DNA of 35,084 bases from Betaproteobacteria bacterium (lineage in GTDB: Bacteria > Pseudomonadota > Gammaproteobacteria > Burkholderiales > SG8-41), in the NCBI GenBank assembly GCA_028291945.1, contig JAQGNH010000242.1, forward strand, positions 1 to 35,084. The letters run 5' to 3'. The notes under the pieces are model-generated. The model was given only the letters and a program-made list of their open reading frames with translations, was not told the DNA's origin and did no database searches. Shown here piece after piece: positions 17,373-26,719 of the stretch. The translations under genes were made by a program, and so were the position numbers. The number at the start of each line of letters is the position of its first letter. Within the stretch, counting starts at the first letter, position 1.

Positions 17373-18974
17373 ATGAGCGTTACACAGGAAGCCGGCCGGC
17401 GCCGCACGTTTGCCATCATTTCGCATCCCGACGCGGGTAAGACCACGCTCACCGAAAAGCTCCTGCTGTTCGCCGGTGCGATCCACATCGCCGGCAGTGT
17501 GAAGGCGCGAAAAGCGAGTCGCCACGCGACATCCGACTGGATGGAGATCGAAAAGCAGCGCGGAATTTCGGTGGCGAGCTCGGTGATGCAGATGGACTAC
17601 CGCGGATGCGTCATCAACCTGCTCGACACGCCCGGGCACAAGGATTTTTCCGAAGACACCTATCGCGTGCTCACGGCGGTGGACGCGGCGCTGATGGTCA
17701 TCGACGCTGCGAATGGAGTCGAAGCGCAAACGCTGCGGCTTTTGGAAGTGTGCCGTTCCCGCAATACGCCGATCATCACGTTCATCAACAAGCTCGATCG
17801 CGAGGTGCGCGAACCCCTCGAGCTGATCGACGAGATCGAACGGGTACTCGGCATGCCTGTGGTTCCTTTCACCTGGCCTGTCGGTATGGGTAAGCGGTTC
17901 GGCGGGGTCTTCGATATTCGCGGCGATCGCATGCGCGTGTTCCGGCCGGGCGAAGACCGCATGCACGATGACGACGAGATCATCGAGGGCATAGACAATC
18001 CGATCACAGCGGAGCGTTTCGGCGATGCTTTCGAGCAGGCGAAAAACGAAATAGAACTGGTGCGGGGCGCATCACCCGAATTCGATCGCAATGCCTTCCT
18101 CGCAGGCCGCCAGACGCCCGTCTTTTTTGGATCGGCCATCAACAATTTTGGCGTTCGGGAAACGCTCGATGCGCTGATCGATCTCGCGCCGCCGCCCGGT
18201 CCCAAGGAGGCGCTCCAGCGGATCGTTGAGCCCAGCGAAGATAAATTCACCGGCGTCGTCTTCAAGATCCAGGCCAACATGGACCCGGCGCACCGCGATC
18301 GCGTGGCATTCGTCCGTGTGTGCTCGGGACGGTTCGAGCGCGGCATGCAGTTGAAGATCAGTCGGAACGGCAAGGACCTGCGGACCAACAACGTGGTCTC
18401 CTTTCTATCGCAACGCCGTGACCTGCTCGATGAGGCTTATCCAGGCGATGTGATTGGTATCCCCAATCACGGCGTCCTGCAGCTCGGCGATACCCTGACT
18501 GAGGGGGAAAAGCTCCAGTTCACAGGGCTGCCGTTTTTCGCACCTGAGATCTTCTATGTCGTGGAGCTCGTCGATCCGATCCGCAGCAAGCAATTGCGAA
18601 CGGGGCTTGCGCAGCTGGGCGAGGAGGGTGCGATTCAGGTGTTTCGCCCTCACGCCGGGGGCGCGCTATTGCTCGGGGCGGTCGGTCAGCTTCAACTCGA
18701 AGTGGTCGCGCACCGGCTCAAGCACGAGTATGGCGTTGACGCACGCCTCTCGCCCACGCGACACAAGTATGCGCGCTGGGTCACGTGTGATGATGAGCGC
18801 GAGCTGAAGCGCTTCATAGACAGCAATGCGCACCGGATAGCCTATGACGTGGTAGAGGCGCCGACTTTTCTTGCGGGCCACGCACCGGAACTGACAGCCG
18901 CGCAGGACAACTGGCAGAAAGTGCGCTTTCACGCGTTGCGCGAGCACGCGGGCCTCGTTTTCCAGTCGGCTTGA
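17373..18974 (+). CDS. prfC: Peptide chain release factor 3
   Basis: Translational GTPase that recycles RF1/RF2 from the ribosome after peptide release. The 533-residue protein is of normal length. Its G domain has HPDAGKTT (18-25), a switch I region (KARKASRHATSDWMEIEKQRG), DTPGH (85-89) and NKLD (139-142). Domains II and III of the RF3 type follow, with the RGMQLKISRNGK and LGAVGQLQLEV segments. RF3 is favoured over EF-G by length and the SDWMEIEKQRGISV signature. The gene is preceded by a promoter and an intrinsic terminator in its leader, suggesting premature termination as a control. Confidence 0.95.
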   Translation: MSVTQEAGRRRTFAIISHPDAGKTTLTEKLLLFAGAIHIAGSVKARKASRHATSDWMEIEKQRGISVASSVMQMDYRGCVINLLDTPGHKDFSEDTYRVLTAVDAALMVIDAANGVEAQTLRLLEVCRSRNTPIITFINKLDREVREPLELIDEIERVLGMPVVPFTWPVGMGKRFGGVFDIRGDRMRVFRPGEDRMHDDDEIIEGIDNPITAERFGDAFEQAKNEIELVRGASPEFDRNAFLAGRQTPVFFGSAINNFGVRETLDALIDLAPPPGPKEALQRIVEPSEDKFTGVVFKIQANMDPAHRDRVAFVRVCSGRFERGMQLKISRNGKDLRTNNVVSFLSQRRDLLDEAYPGDVIGIPNHGVLQLGDTLTEGEKLQFTGLPFFAPEIFYVVELVDPIRSKQLRTGLAQLGEEGAIQVFRPHAGGALLLGAVGQLQLEVVAHRLKHEYGVDARLSPTRHKYARWVTCDDERELKRFIDSNAHRIAYDVVEAPTFLAGHAPELTAAQDNWQKVRFHALREHAGLVFQSA

Positions 18975-18988
18975 CGCACGACATCCAG

Positions 18989-19055
18989 GCCCTCTTGCCT
19001 ATGCGTTGCTTAGCGCGCCGAGAGGGCACCTCCGTGCTGCTCACGCTGGCAGCAC
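18989..19055 (+). other. Hairpins downstream of prfC
   Basis: Two inverted repeats lie after the prfC stop. GCCCTCT (18989-18995) pairs with AGAGGGC (19021-19027), and GTGCTGC (19034-19040) pairs with GCAGCAC (19049-19055) over an 8-nt loop. The second is followed only by TCGTTTGTG, so termination would be weak. They are a possible prfC transcript end. Confidence 0.35.
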
Positions 19056-19122
19056 TCGTTTGTGCGGCCGCCACACTCACCCTTGAGTGTTGATTCGAGC
19101 GCACACTGATTTGACCGCCTAC

Positions 19123-20793
19123 ATGTCGAGCGCCTCTCAAAGGGAAGCCCTGCAAAAAACGCTACGCGAGACGTTCGGCTACACGCGTCTGCGCGCAGGT
19201 CAGGAAGAGGTCATTGCGAGTGTGCTCGAGGGCAAGGACACCCTTGCCGTCATGCCCACCGGTGCGGGCAAGTCGCTGTGCTATCAACTGCCGGCGCTGC
19301 ACTTGCCCGGCACGACCGTTGTAGTGTCCCCGCTGATAGCACTCATGAAAGACCAGGTCGACAAGCTCGATCAGGCCGGCGTTTCGGCACTCGAGGTGAA
19401 CAGTACTCTTACCCACCGCCAAGAAAGAGCGACGCTCGCGGCGATTGCGAGTGGAGGGGGGGAAATGGTGTTCGCCACGCCCGAGCGGCTTTCGGATCCT
19501 TCCTTTCTGCAGATACTGCAGCAGAACAAGATCGATCTCTTCGTAATCGACGAAGCACACTGCATTTCACAGTGGGGGCACGACTTCCGTCCGGCATTTC
19601 TCGAAATTTCGAATGTGATCGAAGCGCTTGGAAATCCTCCCGTTCTTGCACTCACCGCGACCGCAACCGCTTCGGTGATCGACGATATCGGCAAGCAGTT
19701 GCGCCGCAAGCTGGAGATCATCAATACCGGCATCTTCCGTCCCAATCTCCACTACCGCGTGATACCGGCGATAAGCGATAAGGAAAAGCTCGATCACACG
19801 TTGGCGCTGGCGCACTCCTTCGAGGGCAGCGCGATCATCTACACGGCAACGGTGAAGAATGCGGACCTCGTCTTCGAGGCACTCCGCGCTGTGGGCCTCA
19901 AGGTAGGCCGTTACCACGGACGGCTCAGCCCGAAGGAACGCGTGGTAATGCAAGATGACTTCATGGCGGGCCGCTGCCGCATCATGGTCGCGACGAATGC
20001 GTTCGGACTCGGCATCGACAAGCCGGACATACGTTACGTCGTGCACTACCAGATCCCCGGCACGCTGGAAGCGTATTACCAGGAGACTGGCCGTGCGGGC
20101 CGGGATGGCACCCCTGCCGAATGCACTTTGATATACGACACGCGCGACAAACGCGTTCAGCAGTTTTTTCTGGGCGGGCGCTATCCAAGGAGCGATGACG
20201 TCGTTCAGGCGTACGAAGCATTGCACAACTCCGGTGCGTTGCATGAGCCCGTCACGTATGCCCGCCTCGACGAGCAGACTCCCGGTGTGGCCGGCAATAA
20301 GCTCAAGGTTGCGTTGAAGCTGATCAAGGACGGGGGCTTTCTGCGCCAGGACCGGACTTTCCGCTATCGCCTGGTGCAGGATGACATCGAGCCGGAAGCG
20401 CTCGCGCGGCTCGCGGACGAATACGGAAGGAAGAGCGACAGCGATCGGGAAAAGCTGGAGCGAATGATTTTCTACGCGCATACCAATTTTTGCCGATGGA
20501 AAGTTCTCCTCGAGTATTTTGAAGAAGCCGAGGACTTCGACCGCTGCGGTACCTGCGATAACTGCCTCAATCCGCCCGAGCGCAGAATCGTGCGCAACGC
20601 GTGGCGGCCGCGATGGGCGCGCCGTCTTATGCCGACGACAGTCATGTTCAAGCACGGTGAACGGGTGCGCGTACCCCGTTACGGCGAGGGGCGCGTCGAG
20701 TCGGCGACGGCAGAGCAGGTCGAAATCGTTTTTCCCAATGGTAAGAAGCGGCAGTTCCTGTGTGCCTACGTCGAGCGCATTCCTGTGGTCTAA
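19123..20793 (+). CDS. RecQ-family ATP-dependent DNA helicase, short form
   Basis: A 3'-5' superfamily 2 helicase for DNA repair and recombination. The 556-residue protein has a RecQ motif 0 region (FGYTRLRAGQEEVI), Walker A MPTGAGKS (44-51), DEAH (143-146, followed by CISQWGHDFRP), motif V/VI (ATNAFGLGIDKPD, QETGRAGRDG) and the zinc-binding cysteines CGTCDNC. After this it lacks a recognisable winged-helix RQC of usual length and any HRDC domain. It ends instead with a short beta-rich, SH3-like segment (FKHGERVRVPRYGEGRV). ATG at 19123 is preferred over GTG at 19087 because RecQ proteins begin close to this point; neither has a good ribosome site. Confidence 0.88.
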   Translation: MSSASQREALQKTLRETFGYTRLRAGQEEVIASVLEGKDTLAVMPTGAGKSLCYQLPALHLPGTTVVVSPLIALMKDQVDKLDQAGVSALEVNSTLTHRQERATLAAIASGGGEMVFATPERLSDPSFLQILQQNKIDLFVIDEAHCISQWGHDFRPAFLEISNVIEALGNPPVLALTATATASVIDDIGKQLRRKLEIINTGIFRPNLHYRVIPAISDKEKLDHTLALAHSFEGSAIIYTATVKNADLVFEALRAVGLKVGRYHGRLSPKERVVMQDDFMAGRCRIMVATNAFGLGIDKPDIRYVVHYQIPGTLEAYYQETGRAGRDGTPAECTLIYDTRDKRVQQFFLGGRYPRSDDVVQAYEALHNSGALHEPVTYARLDEQTPGVAGNKLKVALKLIKDGGFLRQDRTFRYRLVQDDIEPEALARLADEYGRKSDSDREKLERMIFYAHTNFCRWKVLLEYFEEAEDFDRCGTCDNCLNPPERRIVRNAWRPRWARRLMPTTVMFKHGERVRVPRYGEGRVESATAEQVEIVFPNGKKRQFLCAYVERIPVV

Positions 20794-20832
20794 TCTGCGG
20801 TTGCGATTCACGCGATAGAACAGGAGTACGCG

Positions 20833-21804
20833 ATGCCTTATGCCATCCGAATTCACGAATGCGGCGGCCCGGACAAAATGCGCTGGGAGGAAGTGGAGCT
20901 CGGTGAGCCGGGTCCAGGCGAAGTCCGCGTCCGCAACACGGCCGTCGGCTTGAACTACATCGATACGTACCACCGCAGCGGTCTGTATCCCATGCAGCTT
21001 CCGCTGACGCTCGGCTCCGAGGGCGCTGGCGTCATCGAAGCGGTGGGCCCGCGCGTGAAGGATTTCAAAGTGGGCGATCGCGTTGCGTATGCACAACCGA
21101 TCGGCGCGTGTGCTGAAGTCGCCCTGCGCCCGGTCGCGCGGCTGGTAAAAATCGCCGCGGGCGTCGACGACAAAACAGCCGCGGCCATGATGTTGAAAGG
21201 GATGACGGCGTGGTACCTGTGCCGCCGCACGTATCGCGTCAAGAAAGGCGACACGATCGTCGTGCATGCGGCAGCGGGCGGTGTCGGACAGATCCTGTGC
21301 CAATGGACGAAATATCTCGGCGCAAACGTAATTGGCACGGTAGGCAGCGAGGAGAAAGTGGCGATCGCCAAGAAAGCCGGATGCAAGCACGTCATCGTCA
21401 CATCACGTGAAAAGACCTCCGAGCGCGTCAAAGCAATCACCAAGGGGAAAGGTGTTCCGGTCGTCTATGACGGCGTCGGTAAAGACACGTTCATGGATTC
21501 ACTCGACTGCCTCTCGCCGCTCGGCCTCATGGTGAGCTTCGGTAATGCCTCCGGCCCGGTGCCGCCTGTGAATATCGGCATCCTGGCTCAGAAGGGATCA
21601 CTGTTTCTAACGCGGCCGACGCTCGCGAATTACACGTCTACGCGCGAAGATCTGCTGACGGCGGCGCGTGAGCTTTTTACCGTCGTGAAGAAAGGCGTCG
21701 TCAAGATCAAGATCAATCAGACGTATCCGCTGCGCGAAGCTGCACAGGCGCATGCCGATCTGGAAAGCCGCAAGACTACGGGTTCAACGGTGCTGTTGCC
21801 ATAG
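20833..21804 (+). CDS. Zinc-free MDR oxidoreductase, NADPH:quinone reductase-like
   Basis: A 323-residue medium-chain dehydrogenase/reductase of the quinone oxidoreductase (QOR/zeta-crystallin) branch, which reduces quinones or enones with NADPH. It shows the GroES-like N-terminal domain (GLNYIDTYHRSGLYP, LGSEGAGVIEAVG), the Rossmann loop HAAAGGVGQILCQWTK, and no catalytic-zinc cysteine/histidine set. The ATG at 20833 is well supported by ACAGGAGTA upstream. It is 39 bases after the helicase gene and 180 before the first CoA-transferase, so it could belong with the catabolic block or be independent. The 180-base gap after it holds no convincing promoter. Confidence 0.88.
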   Translation: MPYAIRIHECGGPDKMRWEEVELGEPGPGEVRVRNTAVGLNYIDTYHRSGLYPMQLPLTLGSEGAGVIEAVGPRVKDFKVGDRVAYAQPIGACAEVALRPVARLVKIAAGVDDKTAAAMMLKGMTAWYLCRRTYRVKKGDTIVVHAAAGGVGQILCQWTKYLGANVIGTVGSEEKVAIAKKAGCKHVIVTSREKTSERVKAITKGKGVPVVYDGVGKDTFMDSLDCLSPLGLMVSFGNASGPVPPVNIGILAQKGSLFLTRPTLANYTSTREDLLTAARELFTVVKKGVVKIKINQTYPLREAAQAHADLESRKTTGSTVLLP

Positions 21805-21984
21805 AGTTCTGGGGCTCGCTTAGGTGAGCTGGCACGGGCGCGGTTGCGCACGAAGGAAAAGAGCATGTAAGCCTGTTCGCTGCGCTCGCCGGGAACGGCT
21901 CACGGGTCATTGCAACTCCGTGTGCCGGCGAGTTTGACCTCGCCCGCCCGTTTCAATTACTTTCGGGTTTTCAGAAAGTCACGC

Positions 21985-23214
21985 GTGCTTCCCCTCGACG
22001 CATTGCCCGCCCCTTCGACGGCGTCGCCCATCGGCCTGCTAGCAGGCATACGTGTGGTCGATCTGACGACTTCGATCGCCGGGCCTTATGCGGCCATGCT
22101 GCTCGCGGACATGGGCGCCGAAGTCGTGAAGATCGAACGCCCGCGTACCGGCGATGACAGCCGCGCGTGGGGTCCGCCGTTTCTCGATGGCGAGTCGCTG
22201 TGGTTCCTGAGCGTCAATCGCAATAAGCAGAGCGTAACGCTCGACTACACCAGTCAACCGGGACGCAAGGTGCTGCGCGACTTCGTGCGTAAGGCCGACG
22301 TCGTCATCGTTAACCTGGTCGAGCGCGTGCAGAAGAAGCTCGGCGTCGATCATGCGACTTTGGCGGCGATCAAGACGGATCTCGTTCACGTGGCTTTGAC
22401 AGGCTTCGGCCTCGAAGGCTCGCGCAAGGATTTCCCGTGCTATGACCTCATCGCTGAAGGCTACAGCGGGGTCATGGACCTGACCGGCGAAGCGGACAGC
22501 CCGCCTCAGAAAGTGGGCACGCCTGCGGCGGACCTGATCGCGGGGATGGACGCGGCATACGCTGCGATTGCCGCGCTCTTCGATCGCAGCCGCACCGGGC
22601 GCGGTCACAAGATCGACATTGCGATGATTGACAGCATGACGCGCTTCATGGCGCCTCGCATCGTCCCGTACCTCGGGTCCGGCGAAATTCCGCAGCGCAC
22701 CGGTGCGCGCGATAGTGTCATCGCGGTTTACCAGGTGTTCGAGACGAAAGACGATCCGATTACATTGGGCCTCGGTAATGACGCGATCTGGAAACGCTTT
22801 TGGGAAGCTGTCGGCTGCGCCGGCATCGGGGCTGACGCGCGCTATGCGGCGAACGTCGATCGCCGTGCGGCGCGCGCGGAAATCGTTGCGCAAATACAGG
22901 AAGTGCTCCGCACGCGCGGTCGGGATGAGTGGCTCAGGCTTTTCGTCGCGGCCAAGGTGCCGGCAGGACCGGTAAACCGCGTCGATCAAGTGAGCAGCGA
23001 TAGCGAGCTCGTTTCGCGCGGGTTGTTTTTTACCGATCGTACGAACGGCCGCCGGATACCTCAGGTCGGCCTCGGAATTGGAGTGGATGGAAGCAGCTCC
23101 AGCTATCGTATCCCGCCGCCGCGATTGGGAGAGCACACCGATGAGGTTTTGCGCAGCTGGCTGGGTTACGATGATCAAGCAATCGAGCAGTTGCGCAGCA
23201 AGAACGTTGTTTGA
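21985..23214 (+). CDS. Family III CoA-transferase (CaiB/BaiF type)
   Basis: Moves CoA from one acyl-CoA to a free acid through an enzyme-bound anhydride. The family is clear from AGIRVVDLTTSIAGPYAAM, GAEVVKIERP, the FGLEGSRKDFPCYDL segment with the catalytic Asp (Asp154 in this numbering) and the PAGPVNRVDQV end. The start is uncertain. The frame is open to a TTG at 21910, but family members begin just before LAGIRVVDL, so the GTG at 21985 (409 residues) is proposed, with TTG at 22003 as another option. None has a strong ribosome site. It is followed after 31 bases by the BadI-like gene, which suggests it activates or recycles an intermediate of that pathway. Confidence 0.88.
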   Translation: MLPLDALPAPSTASPIGLLAGIRVVDLTTSIAGPYAAMLLADMGAEVVKIERPRTGDDSRAWGPPFLDGESLWFLSVNRNKQSVTLDYTSQPGRKVLRDFVRKADVVIVNLVERVQKKLGVDHATLAAIKTDLVHVALTGFGLEGSRKDFPCYDLIAEGYSGVMDLTGEADSPPQKVGTPAADLIAGMDAAYAAIAALFDRSRTGRGHKIDIAMIDSMTRFMAPRIVPYLGSGEIPQRTGARDSVIAVYQVFETKDDPITLGLGNDAIWKRFWEAVGCAGIGADARYAANVDRRAARAEIVAQIQEVLRTRGRDEWLRLFVAAKVPAGPVNRVDQVSSDSELVSRGLFFTDRTNGRRIPQVGLGIGVDGSSSSYRIPPPRLGEHTDEVLRSWLGYDDQAIEQLRSKNVV

Positions 23215-23245
23215 ACAACGTTGACTCTTTACACCGAGCACGAAC

Positions 23246-24025
23246 ATGACCTTTGAGACCATTCTTTACCGCGAAGAAGCCGCCGTGGGCTGGCTTACGC
23301 TCAACCGCCCGCAGGACGGCAACATGTTCACGCCGCAGATGTGCCACGACATACGTGATTGCATCGACGAGATCCGGTGCGAAACGCGGACCCGGGCGCT
23401 CGTGATCACGGGCGCCGGCGACAAATTCTTCTGTATCGGCGGCCGCAAGGAAGGCATGGAGGACACCACGCTCTATGCGGGCATGCTGCCCACGCTCGAG
23501 ATTTACGAAAGCATCGAACGGCTGCAAAAACCGGTGATCGCTTCAGTGAATGGCTACGCCGTCGGCGGGGGGCAGGTGCTGCAGGTGATGTGTGACCTCA
23601 CGATCGCCAAGGAGAGCGCGGTGTTCAGGCAGGTCGGGCCGATGATGGGCAGCTTCGATGCGGGGTATGGGACGTGGTATCTCGAAGACCTCGTAGGGAA
23701 GAAGAAGGCCAAGGAAATGTGGTTTCTCAACCCGAAGTTGACCGCGCGCGAGGCGCTCGATATCGGATTGATCAACAAGGTTGTGCCCGACGAAAAACTC
23801 GAGGAAGAGACCCGTGCGATGGCGCAAGCAGTCGCCGAGCGCGGAGCGTTCGCCCTTGCAGCGTTGAAAGGCGCCTTCGTGGCGCGGCATGGCGGTGTGT
23901 CCGGGCTGTCACGTGTTTCACACGATCTGCTGTTGCGTCTTTACCTCGACACCGACGAGTCACACGAGTTGGGCGATGCATTTCGCGGTAGACGTACGCC
24001 CGACCCGGATAAATTCGGGCATTGA
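23246..24025 (+). CDS. BadI/MenB-like crotonase-fold hydrolase (candidate ring-opening enzyme)
   Basis: A 259-residue crotonase-superfamily protein that resembles 2-ketocyclohexanecarboxyl-CoA hydrolase (BadI, about 260 residues) and its relative MenB more than ordinary hydratases. Landmarks are FFCIGG (61-66), the oxyanion loop GYAVGGG (103-109), the MenB/BadI signature GSFDAGYGT (135-143, with Asp138 and Tyr141) and the C-terminal LYLDTDES (232-239), which I recall from BadI. The two Glu residues of enoyl-CoA hydratases are absent. The Asp/Tyr pattern instead fits Claisen-type chemistry: ring-opening of a beta-keto cyclic acyl-CoA by water, or the reverse. No menaquinone genes are nearby, whereas acyl-CoA catabolic genes are, so the BadI role is favoured. 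Substrate is inferred. Confidence 0.75.
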   Translation: MTFETILYREEAAVGWLTLNRPQDGNMFTPQMCHDIRDCIDEIRCETRTRALVITGAGDKFFCIGGRKEGMEDTTLYAGMLPTLEIYESIERLQKPVIASVNGYAVGGGQVLQVMCDLTIAKESAVFRQVGPMMGSFDAGYGTWYLEDLVGKKKAKEMWFLNPKLTAREALDIGLINKVVPDEKLEEETRAMAQAVAERGAFALAALKGAFVARHGGVSGLSRVSHDLLLRLYLDTDESHELGDAFRGRRTPDPDKFGH

Positions 24026-24030
24026 TACGC

Positions 24031-24160
24031 ATGCACGACGAAGCACACAAAGGAAGCCAGAACGGGGGAGACGAACGAAATCTGATGGGGGCACAAACGC
24101 GGCATGAAATCGACATTCAATGTCGTGAGCTCCTCTGTGTCGTTCGTGTCCTTTGTGGTT
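24031..24160. repeat. Intergenic inverted-repeat element
   Basis: The 154-base gap between the BadI-like gene and the ligase contains CACAAAGGA (24046-24054) and its complement TCCTTTGTG (24149-24157) about 95 bases apart. Between them is a palindrome, GACATT-C-AATGTC (24112-24124). The minus strand reads as ACCACAAAGGACACGAACGA, a wording that recurs between genes of many environmental bacteria as far as I recall. It carries no coding frame I would accept. Confidence 0.5.
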
Positions 24161-24179
24161 ATGCAGTTTTGTTGATGAC

Positions 24180-25862
24180 GTGAGCACCATACTGACACTG
24201 CACGATCCGCAAGTCGCCCAGTGCTATTACGCGCAAGGCCACTGGCGTGCGGATACGCTCTATACGCTTCTGCGCCATCACGCAGAGGTGAGGCCGGATG
24301 CCTACGCGCTTCGGGACAGCTGCCGGAGGCTCACTTGGTACGCGCTCGCGCAGTGGGTCGACACGCTGGCCGCCGATCTGCATGCGGGCGGCGTCAAGCG
24401 TGGACAGCGTGTATCGGCATGGCTGCCCAACCGGGTGGAGACCGCGGTCATATTGCTGGCGTGCTCGCGCAACGGTTATGTGTGCAACCCTTCGCTGCAT
24501 CAGAACTACACGGTGAACGAAATCGTGCGGCTCATGGAACGAATTCACACGGCAGCACTGATCGCACAGCCGGGCCATGGCGCCGACGCTCAGGAGGATG
24601 ACGTCTTCGCTGCCGCGAGTGCGCTGCCTTTTATGAAGCGCGTATATTGCGTCGCTCCACGCTCAGGCGCGGCCCGTATCGAGGGTGCCGTGGCGTTCCC
24701 CGCGGCAGACGCCGCGCCCGACAAACCGCTCCCGCAAGCCGATCAGAACCCCGATAAGATCGTCTATCTTGCTTTTACCTCCGGCACTACGGGTAGCCCC
24801 AAAGGTGTGCTTCATTCGGATAACACGCTGCTCGCAAACGGCCGAGCTATGGTGCAGGACTGGAACCATGACGCGCGCACGGTGCTTTACAGTCACAGTC
24901 CGCTATCGCATCACATCGGCACGGTCGCACTGGAGCAAAGCCTCGTCGCCGGTTTCGAACTGGTAGTGCACGACCTGTGCGAGGGAAAGAAGCCGCTCGA
25001 CTGGATACTGGAGACGGGTGCGACGTATGTGATGGGCGTTCCGACCCACGCGATGGATATCCTTGCGGACATGAAAGCGCGGGGCCTCTCGGAAATGGGC
25101 CGAGTCAGTATTTTCTATATGGCGGGCTCGATCATTCCGCCTGAAACTGCCCGCGCATTCCTGAGCATGAACATCAAGCCGCAGAACATCTACGGCATGA
25201 CCGAGAACGGTTCACACCAGTACACGCTGCCCGATGACGACGCGGAGACAATTACGTCGACGTGCGGCAAAGCGTGCCCGGGTTACGAAACGCGTCTGTG
25301 GGATCAGGAGAATCCCGACCTCGAGGTGAGACCCGGGGAGATCGGTGAAATCGGCACGCGAGGCGCGCTACTCATGCTCGGCTACTTCGACGATCAGGTG
25401 GTGACCGAGAGCTCGTTCAACGCAGAGGGCTGGTTCATGAGCGGAGATCTCGGCACCATCGATGCGTCTGGAAACCTGCAGATCGTCGGCCGCAAAAAAG
25501 ACTTGATCATCCGCGGTGGCCACAACATCCATCCCTCCCGTATCGAGAACCTTGCGGTCAAACACCCGGACATCGTGAAAGCGGCAGCCTATGCGGTCCC
25601 TGATAAACGGCTCGGCGAGCGCGTCTGCCTCGCCGTTGTTGCGCGCGATGGCGTAACGCCCGGTGGCATGGCTCTTTTGCATCATTTGCATGACGAAGGC
25701 CTTTCCAAATACGACATGCCCGAATACTTCGTTACGCTGTCCGCGTTCCCGCTCACCGCCAGCGGGAAGATCCTGAAACGAGAGCTGGTCGAATGGACGA
25801 GAAGCGGTCGCATCAAACCGGAGCCTGTGCGCTGGATCGGAACGCCCGAAGAAAAGGCCTAG
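24180..25862 (+). CDS. AMP-forming acyl-CoA ligase
   Basis: Activates a carboxylic acid to its CoA thioester through an acyl-adenylate. The 560-residue ANL-superfamily protein has the P-loop-like FTSGTTGSPKG (199-209), YGMTENG (338-344), the GWFMSGDLG motif, the hinge GRKKDLIIRGGHNI and the catalytic Lys530 (LTASGKILKREL). General likeness is to cyclohexanecarboxylate (AliA) and medium-chain or 4-chlorobenzoate-type ligases; the acid cannot be read off. GTG at 24180 (MSTILTLHDP) is chosen; a GTG at 24153 lies inside the repeat-like intergenic region. It is followed by hydratase, dehydrogenase and reductase genes of the same direction. Confidence 0.9.
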   Translation: MSTILTLHDPQVAQCYYAQGHWRADTLYTLLRHHAEVRPDAYALRDSCRRLTWYALAQWVDTLAADLHAGGVKRGQRVSAWLPNRVETAVILLACSRNGYVCNPSLHQNYTVNEIVRLMERIHTAALIAQPGHGADAQEDDVFAAASALPFMKRVYCVAPRSGAARIEGAVAFPAADAAPDKPLPQADQNPDKIVYLAFTSGTTGSPKGVLHSDNTLLANGRAMVQDWNHDARTVLYSHSPLSHHIGTVALEQSLVAGFELVVHDLCEGKKPLDWILETGATYVMGVPTHAMDILADMKARGLSEMGRVSIFYMAGSIIPPETARAFLSMNIKPQNIYGMTENGSHQYTLPDDDAETITSTCGKACPGYETRLWDQENPDLEVRPGEIGEIGTRGALLMLGYFDDQVVTESSFNAEGWFMSGDLGTIDASGNLQIVGRKKDLIIRGGHNIHPSRIENLAVKHPDIVKAAAYAVPDKRLGERVCLAVVARDGVTPGGMALLHHLHDEGLSKYDMPEYFVTLSAFPLTASGKILKRELVEWTRSGRIKPEPVRWIGTPEEKA

Positions 25863-25941
25863 ATCTCAAACGAGGTCCTCGAGCAGATGCGAACATTATT
25901 CGAACTGGAATGTGGTCCAATCAAGTGACGAAATACGACGT

Positions 25942-26709
25942 ATGGCTATTCAACTGACACGAGTCGAGGAATTTGCGCTGATCACGCTGGATCGGCCTGA
26001 AGCGCTGAACGCGCTTTCCTTTGCCCTCATCCGCGACATGGCGCGCGTACTCGATGAGGTCGCGCAGAGTGACGCGCGCGCGCTCTTGATCATCGGCGCC
26101 GGACAGAAAGCGTTTTGCGCCGGTGCGGACATCAAGGAATTGACCGGCCGCTCTCTGATGGAGCAGAAGCGCGGAGCGGAGCTGGGACAAGCCACGTTTG
26201 GCAAGATCGAGCGCCTGCCGGTGCCGTCCGTGGCGATCATCAACGGCTACGCATTCGGAGGCGGACTCGAGATGGCGCTTGCATGCACGTTCCGCATCGC
26301 GACGCGCAACGCGAAAATGGGGCTGCCCGAAATCAAGCTGGGTCTGATTCCCGGCTACGGTGGTACGCAGCGCCTGCCGCGAGCGGTGGGCGAAGCGCGT
26401 GCAATGGAAATGATATTGACCGGGCGCACGATCGATGCGGAGGAAGCCTATCGCATAGGCCTCGTGCAGCGCGTGGTCGATGGCGATCCCATTGCCCAGG
26501 CGGTCGTCTTTGCGCGAGAGTTTTCGGGCTACAGCCTGCCCGTGCTCGGACTCGCGCGAGAGGCGGTGAGCCGGGCGCTTACCGTGCCGCTGAATGAAGG
26601 CCTCAGGGTTGAGGCGGATCTCTCGACGCTCGCATTTCAGACGAAAGATGCGGTCGAAGGCATGTCGGCTTTCACCGAGAAACGTAACCCCCGGTTTACC
26701 GACGAATGA
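25942..26709 (+). CDS. Enoyl-CoA hydratase (BadK-like candidate)
   Basis: A 255-residue crotonase-fold hydratase that adds water across an alpha,beta double bond of an acyl-CoA. Both catalytic glutamates are present: Glu110 in NGYAFGGGLEMALAC and Glu130 in MGLPEIKLGLIPGYGGTQRL. The oxyanion residues are in KAFCAGADI. Length and motifs fit classical hydratases, including BadK for cyclohex-1-ene-carboxyl-CoA. ATG at 25942 is preferred over an in-frame start at 25912 because it gives the normal family N-terminus. The 79-base gap before it has no clear promoter. The SDR gene starts 11 bases after the stop. Confidence 0.9.
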   Translation: MAIQLTRVEEFALITLDRPEALNALSFALIRDMARVLDEVAQSDARALLIIGAGQKAFCAGADIKELTGRSLMEQKRGAELGQATFGKIERLPVPSVAIINGYAFGGGLEMALACTFRIATRNAKMGLPEIKLGLIPGYGGTQRLPRAVGEARAMEMILTGRTIDAEEAYRIGLVQRVVDGDPIAQAVVFAREFSGYSLPVLGLAREAVSRALTVPLNEGLRVEADLSTLAFQTKDAVEGMSAFTEKRNPRFTDE

Positions 26710-26719
26710 GGCATTGCGA

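Noticed and set aside
19567-21390. 607-codon minus-strand open frame across the helicase and MDR genes
   Set aside because: It spans two well-supported plus-strand genes and has no recognisable domain.
22039-23262. 407-codon minus-strand frame opposite the CoA-transferase
   Set aside because: It is the complement of a strongly conserved coding frame and carries no motif.
23246-24025. Naming the crotonase-fold gene menB
   Set aside because: It shares the GSFDAGYG signature, but no menaquinone genes are near; the C-terminal LYLDTDES and the acyl-CoA catabolic context favour a BadI-type role.
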